DNA of 6,553 nucleotides, taken from Candidatus Thalassarchaeaceae archaeon (lineage in GTDB: Archaea; Thermoplasmatota; Poseidoniia; Poseidoniales; Thalassarchaeaceae). This document shows positions 1 to 6,192 of this stretch, piece by piece. The stretch lies in contig DUJH01000029.1 of assembly GCA_013329905.1 (NCBI GenBank), positions 25,601 through 32,153 of the forward strand. The letters are read 5' to 3'. Within the stretch, counting starts at the first letter, position 1, and each line of letters starts with the position of its first letter. A program made the translations under genes and the position numbers. The notes under the pieces were generated by a model. It made no database searches. It saw only the letters and a list, made by a program, of their open reading frames with translations, and was not told where the DNA came from.

Positions 1-618
1 TTCGCTCGTACCGGTGAGTTGATGGTCAACGAGAAGACTCGTGACGCTGTCACGGACGTCTTCATTATTCTCGATACGCGCGACATCGCGCGTATTGGAA
101 CCGTGCTGAAAAATCCGCTTGAAATGGGCACGGTTGCCGCGGCGTCGATTGCGAATTATTTCATCCGACGCCGAGACTCTGTGTCGATCGTTACATTCGG
201 TGACCGGATGAATTACCTACCACCAGAAACTGGTGACAAGCAGTACTACAAGACTCTCAGTATGCTTGCTGGAGTCAAGGCGAAGGGCAACATGCCGCTG
301 CAAGCGGTCACCAATGCGATGACCTCTCGTATCAGTCGAGGTTCACCGGTATTCCTTATCAGCAGCCTCGAGGGCGACGGAACCACACTACCAGCAATCC
401 GTAACCTTGCAGGCAAAGGTCACGAGGTCATCGTCCTCTCTCCGAGTAGCATCGACCTTGAGCGTCTTGTCAGTCGTATTCCTCGTATGTCTTACGAGGT
501 CCTCAAGCTCGAACGCCAGAATCGCCTCACAGCGATTTCTGGATACGGAGCCAAAGTCATCGATTGGATGCCTGACATCGAATTGTCGCAGGCGCTCCTA
601 CAGGTGAAGACAGTCTAG
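1..618 (+). CDS. DUF58 / vWA-like protein, C-terminal part (5' truncated by window edge)
   Basis: The reading frame is open from base 1 and ends at TAG 616-618, giving 205 residues. The TTG at 19 is internal, because the preceding codons read FARTGE. The resulting ARTGELMVNE stretch is the hallmark motif of DUF58 proteins, which normally lies near the middle of a roughly 400-residue protein. It is followed by a von Willebrand A-like strand, FIILDTRD (visible residues 21-28), then a second core strand with VSIVTFGDR, and the usual C-terminal ending with VIDWMPD. The MIDAS motif DxSxS is not intact: the Asp is there (D25) but the serines are replaced, as in many DUF58 proteins. Family knowledge: DUF58 proteins are commonly encoded beside MoxR-type AAA ATPases and membrane proteins and are thought to act in assembling or activating envelope proteins. 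The membrane-protein gene 36 bp downstream fits that. Any MoxR gene would lie before the window. The family is confident; the function is not. Confidence 0.85.
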   Translation, partial: FARTGELMVNEKTRDAVTDVFIILDTRDIARIGTVLKNPLEMGTVAAASIANYFIRRRDSVSIVTFGDRMNYLPPETGDKQYYKTLSMLAGVKAKGNMPLQAVTNAMTSRISRGSPVFLISSLEGDGTTLPAIRNLAGKGHEVIVLSPSSIDLERLVSRIPRMSYEVLKLERQNRLTAISGYGAKVIDWMPDIELSQALLQVKTV

Positions 619-642
619 AATCAATAATCAGCGATAAGAAAA

Positions 643-650
643 GGAGGTGA
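643..650 (+). promoter_or_regulatory. Strong Shine-Dalgarno site for the membrane protein at 655
   Basis: GGAGGTGA is an extended match to the 16S anti-Shine-Dalgarno sequence. It lies 4 nt before ATG 655 and 10 nt before a second in-frame ATG at 661. Other sites in this window (pyrI and the gene at 6188) also use about 4 nt spacing, which favours ATG 655. Confidence 0.8.
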
Positions 651-654
651 GAGA

Positions 655-1872
655 ATGGCAATGGAAAGCGTACCACCGAGTCAAACACTCCACCTGCCGC
701 GCCTGCGTCGACGGTGGCAAGTTCTCTTCCTACAGATTATCGCCACCGCCGCCCTCATGCTGCTACTATTCCGTATGACGGAGGTCTACGGGCCGTGTGA
801 CGAAGGTTTCCTCGAGGAGGGGAACGAGTGGTGTCCATCCTATGAGCACACGAGGGGTCTTCTGTGGGCCAGCGAGCAACCATCCTTCCAGTCCAATATT
901 CTCGCAGGTTCGGATGGTCTCATCATTCCTCGATTCTTGATGGGGGTGGATTCGATAGGATTCGCCAGTCAAATGGTTCCGTTGGCGATGTGTTTCGTAC
1001 TTGCTGGTGCATGGATCTTCTACCAGACTCGCAACGATAATTTCCGTACTTGGACTCGCCGAGGAGTCATTGGAATCGTCACACTGTGGGCCTTTGTTCC
1101 GTTCCTAATCGCTTGGTTGAACGGGATTTCTAGTTATGGATTCCATGTTCCGTTTGAGCATATTGGTTCACTTTTCCAACCAATGCAATTACTTGTTGAG
1201 ATCTTCTTCCTCGGCGTAGTGTTTGCTCCAATCCTCGCCGGTCTCATCGGCATTTGGGGTCTCTCTCGTCGTGCTCTGACTTGGTCGGTTGGATTCTTCC
1301 TGATGGTGATTGGAATTCATGCCTTACTGACTTTCGAAGGTATCACCGATGCTGTCTCCGGCATTGGTTTGAGACCTTTACCAGCTCAAATCGGTGAGGC
1401 GACTCTCTACAGTGGACTAATCTCGCCGCTTGCCCTCGATCTTCTTGGAATCGCGATTCTACTGCTTCTATTCCATGAGGCTGGGAATGCTGTCATCGGG
1501 CATCTGGAATATGCTGTGATGCTGCCCGATGCGACGAAGTCAGATCCCGAATACGTCAGACAATTCACCAATGTGATCAACAGTCACGTGCTTCACACGA
1601 TTGGAATCATTGGTGGTGTGGCTCTGACCACCGCGTTGGCCTTAGAATTCGATGGGCTCATGCTTGATATCGTCGCCCTGATGGAAGGTGGTCAATGGAG
1701 TGGTCAGGTGGCTGAGTCTCTCGAATTGCAATTGACCTATGGAAAGGTCATCTCGGCTGGATTGTTCCTCTTGGCTGTCGCAGGAATGCGCTATGTCGTA
1801 CCTTGGCAGCGTGTCAGTGGATTGCTTGAAGCAGGTATTGCTAGCCTGCGCGGCTCGCGCACAGATTCCTGA
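655..1872 (+). CDS. Polytopic membrane protein of unknown function (about 8 TM), downstream of DUF58
   Basis: This is a 405-residue protein that I do not recognise as a named family. After a basic N-terminus (LRRRW, 17-21, suggesting an inside orientation), about eight hydrophobic segments are visible near residues 22-40, 106-124, 137-157, 179-203, 208-226, 252-273, 311-330 and 365-383. The long first loop (41-105) is probably extracytoplasmic and carries C48 and C60, which could form a disulfide. Another polar loop spans about 284-310. No catalytic motif stands out; the FHEAGN stretch after helix 6 is not a metalloprotease HExxH site. It starts 36 bp after the DUF58 stop behind a strong ribosome binding site, so the two are very likely co-transcribed. 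By analogy with other MoxR-DUF58 loci, it may be a membrane partner of that system. The ATG at 661 would shorten it by only two residues. Confidence 0.85.
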   Translation: MAMESVPPSQTLHLPRLRRRWQVLFLQIIATAALMLLLFRMTEVYGPCDEGFLEEGNEWCPSYEHTRGLLWASEQPSFQSNILAGSDGLIIPRFLMGVDSIGFASQMVPLAMCFVLAGAWIFYQTRNDNFRTWTRRGVIGIVTLWAFVPFLIAWLNGISSYGFHVPFEHIGSLFQPMQLLVEIFFLGVVFAPILAGLIGIWGLSRRALTWSVGFFLMVIGIHALLTFEGITDAVSGIGLRPLPAQIGEATLYSGLISPLALDLLGIAILLLLFHEAGNAVIGHLEYAVMLPDATKSDPEYVRQFTNVINSHVLHTIGIIGGVALTTALALEFDGLMLDIVALMEGGQWSGQVAESLELQLTYGKVISAGLFLLAVAGMRYVVPWQRVSGLLEAGIASLRGSRTDS

Positions 1873-1888
1873 GAGTGTCTTTTCAGGA
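1867..1888. terminator. Possible weak hairpin between convergent genes
   Basis: TCCTGA (1867-1872, containing the stop of the membrane-protein gene) can pair with TCAGGA (1883-1888) around a 10-nt loop whose end is T-rich. It sits between two genes that converge 35 bp apart. A 6-bp stem is weak and archaeal termination usually relies on T-tracts, so this is only tentative. Confidence 0.25.
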
Positions 1889-1907
1889 TGGATGATTCCG
1901 CTCTCAA

Positions 1908-2159
1908 TCAGCGGGTTCCTTGTAATTTTTCGATGAATAGAATCAGTTGGTTAGCCACTGTGAGAACGAGTAGGCTCAGGCCGATGATGGTGGCTGGCTT
2001 GGCCCACCAGCCGATGTGAGTGTCGAGGGCACCGATGACCTCATCGCCAATCTGCCAAGCTCCCGCGATGCAGGCGATGAGGACAATCCGATCCTTCCAA
2101 GGAGAGGTGTGCTTGCCTGGTGTGGTGGAGCGGCCGGGTAGATTGCGGACCTCACTCAT
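1908..2159 (-). CDS. Small two-helix membrane protein, hypothetical
   Basis: Read from ATG 2159 this is 83 residues. The N-terminus is polar and basic, followed by two hydrophobic segments at about 24-44 (containing an acidic DE pair at 39-40) and 55-76, then a short charged tail. I recognise no family. It fills an otherwise empty gap of almost 400 bp between the membrane protein and ncsA. The coding sense of the minus strand here looks better than the plus strand, where the overlapping frame is only a non-conserved extension of ncsA. Upstream in-frame starts exist at ATG 2186 and TTG 2189, adding 9 or 10 residues, but the extension is rich in residues such as CTW that do not look like a natural N-terminus. 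No good ribosome binding site is seen at any start, so it may be leaderless. It could be a spurious ORF. Confidence 0.6.
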   Translation of the reverse strand: MSEVRNLPGRSTTPGKHTSPWKDRIVLIACIAGAWQIGDEVIGALDTHIGWWAKPATIIGLSLLVLTVANQLILFIEKLQGTR

Positions 2160-2265
2160 GGACCAAGTGCAGCGTTTTATGCCCATCAATGCACCGATTG
2201 GCGTAGATGGGCGATGCTTGCGCCCTTGCAGTTGGGTTCAAGCCGCAGAGGTCTGCCGAACGGAC
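2160..2265. promoter_or_regulatory. Divergent spacer with a possible TATA box
   Basis: This spacer separates the small minus-strand membrane gene from ncsA. Its only AT-rich patch is TTTTAT at 2175-2180, a plausible archaeal TATA element for ncsA that would start transcription near 2200-2206 and leave a leader of about 60 nt. On the other strand the same patch reads ATAAAA, but it lies only about 20 nt from ATG 2159, closer than usual for a leaderless gene. AGAGGT at 2247-2252 is a weak ribosome binding site 13 nt before ncsA. No clear operator repeats are seen. Confidence 0.35.
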
Positions 2266-3273
2266 ATGGCAGAAGGCATCAGTATCCAAGGCTGCAGCCG
2301 CTGCGGAAAGCCCGCAATCCTGCATCAGGAATACAGCGGGCAGCACTTCTGCGCCTACCATCTGGGCCAGTCGATACGCAAGCGCGTATCGAAGGATTTG
2401 CGCAATCAATTGGTACTCCCTAAGGACGCACGACACGAAGATGGCCGCCCTTTCACCATCCTCGCTTGTATCTCGGGCGGCAAGGATTCAGCAGTCCTTC
2501 TCGATATGCTCGTCGACATCATCGCTAAGCGGCGAGACGTGCATATCGTCGCAGGCTGCGTCGACGAAGGAATCGATGGTTATCGTGCACCCTCATTGGA
2601 GTGCGCACGAGAACTCGCAGAGTCGCTTGACATCGATTTCGTCACCTTATCCTACGAGGAAATGGGCTACGAGCGCATGGACGAGGTAGTCCGCAGGATG
2701 CCCGTTATAGCCGGAAAACACACCGAGGCCAAGGGATTGATGCCATGTTCGTATTGTGGAGTTTTCCGACGGCAAAGCCTCAACGCTCTCGCTGAGAAGG
2801 TCAACGCTGACGTGATGGCACTCGGTCACAACCTCGACGACATGGCGCAATCGATTTTGATGAATTTGCAGAAGGGCGAGATTGAGCGCAGTGTTCGTCT
2901 CGCACCACACACCGATACACCAATCGAAGGACTTGCCCCGCGCATCGTTCCTCTTCGATGGATTCCTGAGCAGGAAATTCATGCCTACGCATTCTCCAAG
3001 GGTATGCCAATCCACCATGGAGATTGTCCACATGCTCTGGGTGCGATGCGACAGCAGAGCCGGGCGATTGTGGCCGCGCTTGAGGCTCAAAGTCCCGGTG
3101 CGCGGCATGGACTATTACACGCGCTCGAGCATATTCGTGAATTGCATCGCGAGGCGCGTAGGGATTCGCAAAGTACAGTCACAAATTGCCAGGAGTGCGG
3201 GGAAATTACCAGTCGCCCAATTTGTCAATCTTGCACGATGAAGACCTGGCTCAGTGAATCTGGCATCAATTGA
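2266..3273 (+). CDS. ncsA: tRNA 2-thiouridine synthetase, NcsA/TtuA/Ncs6 (CTU1) family
   Basis: This PP-loop enzyme adenylates a tRNA uridine and replaces its oxygen with sulfur. In mesophilic archaea the likely product is 2-thiouridine at wobble position 34 of Lys, Glu and Gln tRNAs, with sulfur from a ubiquitin-like carrier; in thermophiles relatives modify U54. All key parts are visible in the 335 residues: an N-terminal zinc site C10-C13-C29-H32, the ATP-binding SGGKDS at 70-75, the cysteine pair C161/C164 (CSYC) and C254 (GDCPH) that hold the Fe-S cluster or catalytic site, the GHNLDDMAQ motif at 187-195, and a C-terminal zinc finger C308-C311-C320-C323. ATG 2266 is chosen because the first zinc finger normally starts near the N-terminus. 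The frame stays open upstream (ATG 2158 and 2179), but that sequence is unlike the family and overlaps the opposite-strand gene. Its stop overlaps that of osmC. Confidence 0.93.
   Translation: MAEGISIQGCSRCGKPAILHQEYSGQHFCAYHLGQSIRKRVSKDLRNQLVLPKDARHEDGRPFTILACISGGKDSAVLLDMLVDIIAKRRDVHIVAGCVDEGIDGYRAPSLECARELAESLDIDFVTLSYEEMGYERMDEVVRRMPVIAGKHTEAKGLMPCSYCGVFRRQSLNALAEKVNADVMALGHNLDDMAQSILMNLQKGEIERSVRLAPHTDTPIEGLAPRIVPLRWIPEQEIHAYAFSKGMPIHHGDCPHALGAMRQQSRAIVAALEAQSPGARHGLLHALEHIRELHREARRDSQSTVTNCQECGEITSRPICQSCTMKTWLSESGIN
3266..3273. other. Palindrome holding both stop codons of ncsA and osmC
   Basis: TCAATTGA is a perfect 8-bp palindrome. Its right end is the TGA stop of ncsA on the plus strand and its left end is the TGA stop of osmC on the minus strand. 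Both proteins therefore end in Asn (AAT) followed by TGA, and the coding regions overlap by 8 bp with no room for a terminator between them. Confidence 0.95.
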
Positions 3274-3697
3274 ACTTGACATCCAGTTCCATATGATCGC
3301 TGACAGACTTGTGAACTGGGCAAGCCATCCCACGCTTGATGAGGAATTCTCGATCTTCCGAACTCAGGGCCGCGGGCATCGTTATCTCAACCTCAAGGCG
3401 AGCCACCCGTCGGGGCCCTCCGGCCATTATCTTCTCCACCGAGCCACTCATTCCAGCTACATCCAGTTCCCTCGAATCGGCAGCAATCGCAATGATAGTC
3501 ATCATACAATTAAGCATCGAAGTCGCCAACAAATCAGTAGGGGAGAATGCCTCACCCTTGCCTTTGTTGTCGACCGGAGCATCGGTAACCAAAGTCTCGC
3601 CCGACGGCCCATGGGTCGCAGTGCATCGAAGTCCGCCATCATAGACGGCTTGGATACGAACCAGAGTAAATCTCCCCCTGTGCCTCTGTAATTTCAA
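3266..3697 (-). CDS. OsmC/Ohr-family peroxidase-like protein
   Basis: OsmC-family proteins are small thiol enzymes that reduce organic hydroperoxides and act as dimers in the cytoplasm. Counting from TTG 3697 there are 143 residues. The two active cysteines are present: C64 in SPTDLLATSMLNC and C126 in ACPVHKS, each in its conserved context, and E49 lies just before the first motif. The start is uncertain. TTG 3697 overlaps the pyrI stop as TTGA, which suggests coupling, but family members usually begin close to VRIQAVYDGG (residues 13-22). A CTG at 3662-3664, residue 12, sits 5 nt after a purine-rich GGGGGAGAT (3670-3678), so a 132-residue product from CTG is possible. No in-frame ATG or GTG lies in this region. 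It is the third gene of the pyrB-pyrI operon. Whether it is OsmC proper, Ohr or a YhfA-like member is not settled. Confidence 0.88.
   Translation of the reverse strand: MKLQRHRGRFTLVRIQAVYDGGLRCTATHGPSGETLVTDAPVDNKGKGEAFSPTDLLATSMLNCMMTIIAIAADSRELDVAGMSGSVEKIMAGGPRRVARLEVEITMPAALSSEDREFLIKRGMACPVHKSVSDHMELDVKFN
3670..3678 (-). promoter_or_regulatory. Possible Shine-Dalgarno site inside the 5' end of osmC
   Basis: On the minus strand GGGGGAGAT lies 5 nt before CTG 3664. It contains the GGAG core and is better placed than anything before TTG 3697. It supports, but does not prove, initiation at the CTG codon. Confidence 0.4.
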
Positions 3698-4161
3698 AGA
3701 ATGGAATCTGCCATTTCATCAATCGATTGTGTTCGCCCGCAGTAAGCGCAGCGAACATCGAGCGGATCTTCACCGAAAACTCGCAACTTGTGCGGCAGCG
3801 GCTCGCGCGTGTTCTGAGTGATACAATTCCAGAAAGAACAGCGCGCGATATTCACCAATTCCTCACCCAGTTCAATCTCACGCTTCTCGGCCACGCTGTA
3901 ATTGCGGATGATTGCGACCGAAGCGTGAGGAGCAATCAGCGCGAGCCGGTCGAGTTCGACCTGAGTCAACTCGCGGTCCTCAATCTTCAGCACATCCTTG
4001 CGCCCCACCTTGCCGCTCGGGACATTCATCACGAGGCTGATTGGGTTCGAGCGGCCAACATCAACACGCAGCATCTGCATCACTTGCAGCGCCTTGCCAG
4101 CCGGAATGTGATCGACAACAGTGCCGTTGCAGATTGCGGTGACACGCCTCATTTCACTCAT
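3694..4161 (-). CDS. pyrI: Aspartate carbamoyltransferase regulatory chain
   Basis: PyrI binds nucleotides and transmits allosteric control (classically CTP inhibition, ATP activation) to the catalytic chain PyrB in the 2:3 type holoenzyme. The 155-residue length matches the family. The N-terminal nucleotide-binding domain is recognisable from VTAICNGTVVDHI through SNPISLVMNVPSGK and the KDVLKIEDREL stretch (55-65). The C-terminal zinc domain has all four ligands, C108, C113, C138 and C141, in the expected spacing (C-x4-C, C-x2-C); this domain contacts PyrB. Start ATG 4161 overlaps the pyrB stop as ATGA and has AAGGTGA 4 nt upstream; an ATG at 4152 is the weaker alternative. The stop overlaps the TTG start candidate of osmC. 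Confidence 0.97.
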   Translation of the reverse strand: MSEMRRVTAICNGTVVDHIPAGKALQVMQMLRVDVGRSNPISLVMNVPSGKVGRKDVLKIEDRELTQVELDRLALIAPHASVAIIRNYSVAEKREIELGEELVNIARCSFWNCITQNTREPLPHKLRVFGEDPLDVRCAYCGRTQSIDEMADSIL

Positions 4162-5090
4162 GACTTCACCTTCTTTGGAACTTTGACGCCGAGACTTCTG
4201 CAGAGCAGAGCCATGCGTGTCGGCACGCCGTTGAATGCCTGTTGGAAGTATCGCGCGTGCTTGGTCGAGTCGACGCTGGGATCAATTTCATCGACTCGCG
4301 GTAGCGGGTGCATGACGATCATTCCGCCTTTTGCACCCGACAAATCATCCGCAGTCATCTTGTAGATGCCAGCGACCTTTGTGTATTCATCTTCATCTGG
4401 AAAGCGCTCTTTCTGGATGCGAGTCATGTAGATTACATCCGCTTCCGGAATGGTGGAGGCCATGTCTTCACTTTCGGTCACGTCAGCACCATGCCTCTGC
4501 AAATCACCAACGATTTCAGCAGGCATCGTCAAGCTCTCGGGCGACACGAGCGTCAACTTAGCACCGAATCGTACTAGCGCGTGAGAGAGAGAGTGTGTCG
4601 TGCGCCCGTAGCGCAAATCACCGACCAAGACCACGTTCAATCCTTCGAGTGTGCCGTGGGCTTGTCGAATCGTAAACAAATCCAACATAGTCTGAGTCGG
4701 ATGGTCGCCAGCGCCGTCACCAGCGTTCAGCACAGGAATTTCAACCGCGTCGGCGCTGTACTGAGCCGCACCCTGCTGCGGGTGTCGAATCACAGCGATG
4801 TCAGAATAGCCATCGACCATCTGCATTGTATCGTAGAGAGTCTCGCCCTTGGCAACACTTGAGCCGACCGAACTGAGATTCAGCACCTCGCCTCCAAGCC
4901 GCTTCATCGCCGATTCGAAAGACATCCGAGTACGGGTTGAATTCTCGAAGAATAAGTTCCCTAGGACCTTGCCCTGGAGGAGTGGAGCATAGACATCTCC
5001 TTTGGCAACGGGTAGCAATCTATCGGCCGCATCCAGTATCTCTACAATCTCATCGTTAGTCAGATCGTCCATGGTGATTAGGTCGCTCAT
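4158..5090 (-). CDS. pyrB: Aspartate carbamoyltransferase catalytic chain
   Basis: PyrB joins carbamoyl phosphate and L-aspartate to give N-carbamoyl-L-aspartate, the committed step of pyrimidine synthesis, in the cytoplasm. The 310-residue length is typical. Carbamoyl-phosphate binding residues are visible in STRTR (51-55), the loop contributed by the neighbouring subunit (S77, S78, K81), R102 in IRHP, and HPTQ (130-133). The aspartate domain shows DLRYGRT (158-164), R224/Q226 in MTRIQKERF, and the HPLPRVDE loop (261-268). No key residue is missing. ATG 5090 has GGAGGG 6 nt upstream. It is the first gene of a minus-strand operon with pyrI and osmC, joined by 4-base and similar overlaps. It is divergent from the GHMP kinase. 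Confidence 0.98.
   Translation of the reverse strand: MSDLITMDDLTNDEIVEILDAADRLLPVAKGDVYAPLLQGKVLGNLFFENSTRTRMSFESAMKRLGGEVLNLSSVGSSVAKGETLYDTMQMVDGYSDIAVIRHPQQGAAQYSADAVEIPVLNAGDGAGDHPTQTMLDLFTIRQAHGTLEGLNVVLVGDLRYGRTTHSLSHALVRFGAKLTLVSPESLTMPAEIVGDLQRHGADVTESEDMASTIPEADVIYMTRIQKERFPDEDEYTKVAGIYKMTADDLSGAKGGMIVMHPLPRVDEIDPSVDSTKHARYFQQAFNGVPTRMALLCRSLGVKVPKKVKS
4166..4172 (-). promoter_or_regulatory. Shine-Dalgarno site deciding the pyrI start
   Basis: AAGGTGA on the minus strand, inside the end of pyrB, lies 4 nt before ATG 4161 and 13 nt before the alternative ATG 4152. It therefore favours the start that overlaps the pyrB stop. Confidence 0.7.
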
Positions 5091-5203
5091 GTCCAGCCCT
5101 CCGACGAATCCCCTCGCAGTCCTCTCATAGCCCTTACCCTTCCCTATCGGGACCGAAACCGCACTCCGTCGTCTTGAAGTCGGATACTTACACCCCGCGT
5201 GCG
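5091..5203. promoter_or_regulatory. Divergent spacer between pyrB and the GHMP kinase
   Basis: This spacer must hold the promoter of the pyrB-pyrI-osmC operon and probably that of the kinase. GGAGGG (5097-5102 on the minus strand) is the pyrB ribosome binding site. Further upstream on the minus strand, three GGG runs (5142-5144, 5137-5139, 5131-5133) form a purine-rich tract in the likely leader. No convincing TATA box is seen for either side; GATACTTACA at 5182-5191 is the most AT-rich patch on the kinase side but is very near its ATG. No clear operator palindrome is visible. Confidence 0.5.
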
Positions 5204-6187
5204 ATGATCATCTCGCGAACGCCCGTGCGGGTGTCTTTTTGCGGCGGTGGTACCGACGTAGATTGGTTCGCCGAGTCAGAGCCGAATGGCGGCCGAGTGA
5301 CCTCTTTAGCCCTCTCTCGACACATACACGTCACAGTCAACGCTCGCTTCGATGAGAGGGTCCGTGTGTCTTACTCAAAGATGGAGATTGTCGATGACTT
5401 CGAGGAACTGGAACACGAACTTGTGAGGGAGGCTATGAGGCTAACTGGAGTGACTTCAGGTGTTGAGATTACAACCATCGCCGACGTCCCGTCCCGAGGC
5501 ACTGGCCTTGGCTCTTCTTCAACGGTTACAGTAGGTTTGCTGAATGCCTTGCACCGATTTGCTGGGAGGGAGGTTTCAGCGACTCAATTGGCCGATGAGG
5601 CTTGCCAAATTGAGATTGATGTACTTGGGCAGCCTATCGGCCGACAGGATCAGTACGCCGCTGCATTTGGCGGAATTAATTCGATTTCTTTTACCGGCGA
5701 AGGGGTTGATGTTGAGCCGCTTGATTTGGGTGATGATGTTGTCGAGCGGCTCGAGTCAGAATTTACTTTGGTTTTCACTGGGATGAGCCGGCGGGCGAGT
5801 TCGGTACTTTCCGAATCGCCCGAGGATGAGTCCGACAAATTGTCTCGTTTGCGCGCGATTCGCACACAAGCAGACGAGGCGCGCGCGCACCTCGAATGTG
5901 GAGATCTTTCAGGTCTTGGAGCGCTCCTAGAGACCGCCTGGCAGACCAAGCGCGGTATCACGGCGAGTGTCTCGAATGAGGAGTTGGATGCTCTTCACGA
6001 CCGGCTCCTAAACCTCGGCGCCAGCGGAGCGAAACTCCTCGGCGCCGGAGGTGGCGGTTTCTTCCTCGTTCACGGCGACACAACTCTACGCGAACGCCTA
6101 ACTGTCGAACTTGGAGCCGATCACAGAATAATTCCTCTAACCGTTGATTTCTTCGGCTCAAGAATCATCCATGATGGAAGTGAATGA
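5204..6187 (+). CDS. GHMP-family sugar kinase, similar to D-glycero-D-manno-heptose-7-phosphate kinase
   Basis: GHMP kinases transfer phosphate from ATP to small metabolites. This 327-residue protein has the three family motifs: ISRTPVRVSFCGGGTD near the N-terminus (3-18), the ATP-binding GTGLGSSSTVTVG (99-111), and GASGAKLLGAGGGGFF (272-287). D149 in GRQDQYAAAFGG is the likely catalytic acid. The GGGTD form of motif 1 and the overall pattern resemble HddA-type kinases, which make heptose 1,7-bisphosphate for GDP-heptose and surface glycans. Galactokinase or mevalonate kinase is less likely, and the true substrate may be another sugar. ATG 5204 is preferred over TTG 5174 because family members begin with MIISRTP. 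It lacks a ribosome binding site and may be leaderless. No other heptose gene is in the window. It directly abuts the next gene, a secreted protein. Confidence 0.9.
   Translation: MIISRTPVRVSFCGGGTDVDWFAESEPNGGRVTSLALSRHIHVTVNARFDERVRVSYSKMEIVDDFEELEHELVREAMRLTGVTSGVEITTIADVPSRGTGLGSSSTVTVGLLNALHRFAGREVSATQLADEACQIEIDVLGQPIGRQDQYAAAFGGINSISFTGEGVDVEPLDLGDDVVERLESEFTLVFTGMSRRASSVLSESPEDESDKLSRLRAIRTQADEARAHLECGDLSGLGALLETAWQTKRGITASVSNEELDALHDRLLNLGASGAKLLGAGGGGFFLVHGDTTLRERLTVELGADHRIIPLTVDFFGSRIIHDGSE
6176..6183 (+). promoter_or_regulatory. Shine-Dalgarno site for the secreted protein
   Basis: GGAAGTGA, one mismatch from GGAGGTGA, lies within the end of the kinase gene, 4 nt before ATG 6188. 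Motif and spacing match those before the gene at 655. Confidence 0.6.
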
Positions 6188-6192
6188 ATGAA
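6181..6192 (+). repeat. (TGAA)3 tetranucleotide repeat at the gene junction
   Basis: Three tandem TGAA units contain the stop of the kinase (TGA 6185-6187) and the start of the next gene (ATG 6188-6190). The start of the repeat also forms part of the ribosome binding site. Confidence 0.9.

Noticed and set aside
1471..1500. HEAGN stretch after helix 6 of the membrane protein as a metalloprotease site
   Set aside because: It lacks the second histidine of HExxH, and no other zinc ligand pattern is visible.
2020..2265. N-terminal extension of ncsA in the same open frame
   Set aside because: The frame is open, but the extension has no family resemblance, the first zinc finger normally sits at the N-terminus, and the stretch overlaps the small minus-strand gene.
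2647..3108. 153-residue open frame on the minus strand
   Set aside because: It is antisense to the catalytic core of ncsA, which carries all expected motifs; the antisense product looks like low-information sequence.
3254..3691. Plus-strand open frame of 145 residues across osmC
   Set aside because: The minus strand encodes a clear OsmC protein with both active cysteines; the plus-strand frame has no motif.
3727..4365. 212-residue open frame on the plus strand
   Set aside because: It lies opposite pyrI and the end of pyrB, both of which are unmistakable; the translation has no recognisable motif.
5174..5203. TTG start adding ten residues to the GHMP kinase
   Set aside because: Family members begin at MIISRTP, and no ribosome binding site favours the TTG. 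It is kept only as an alternative.
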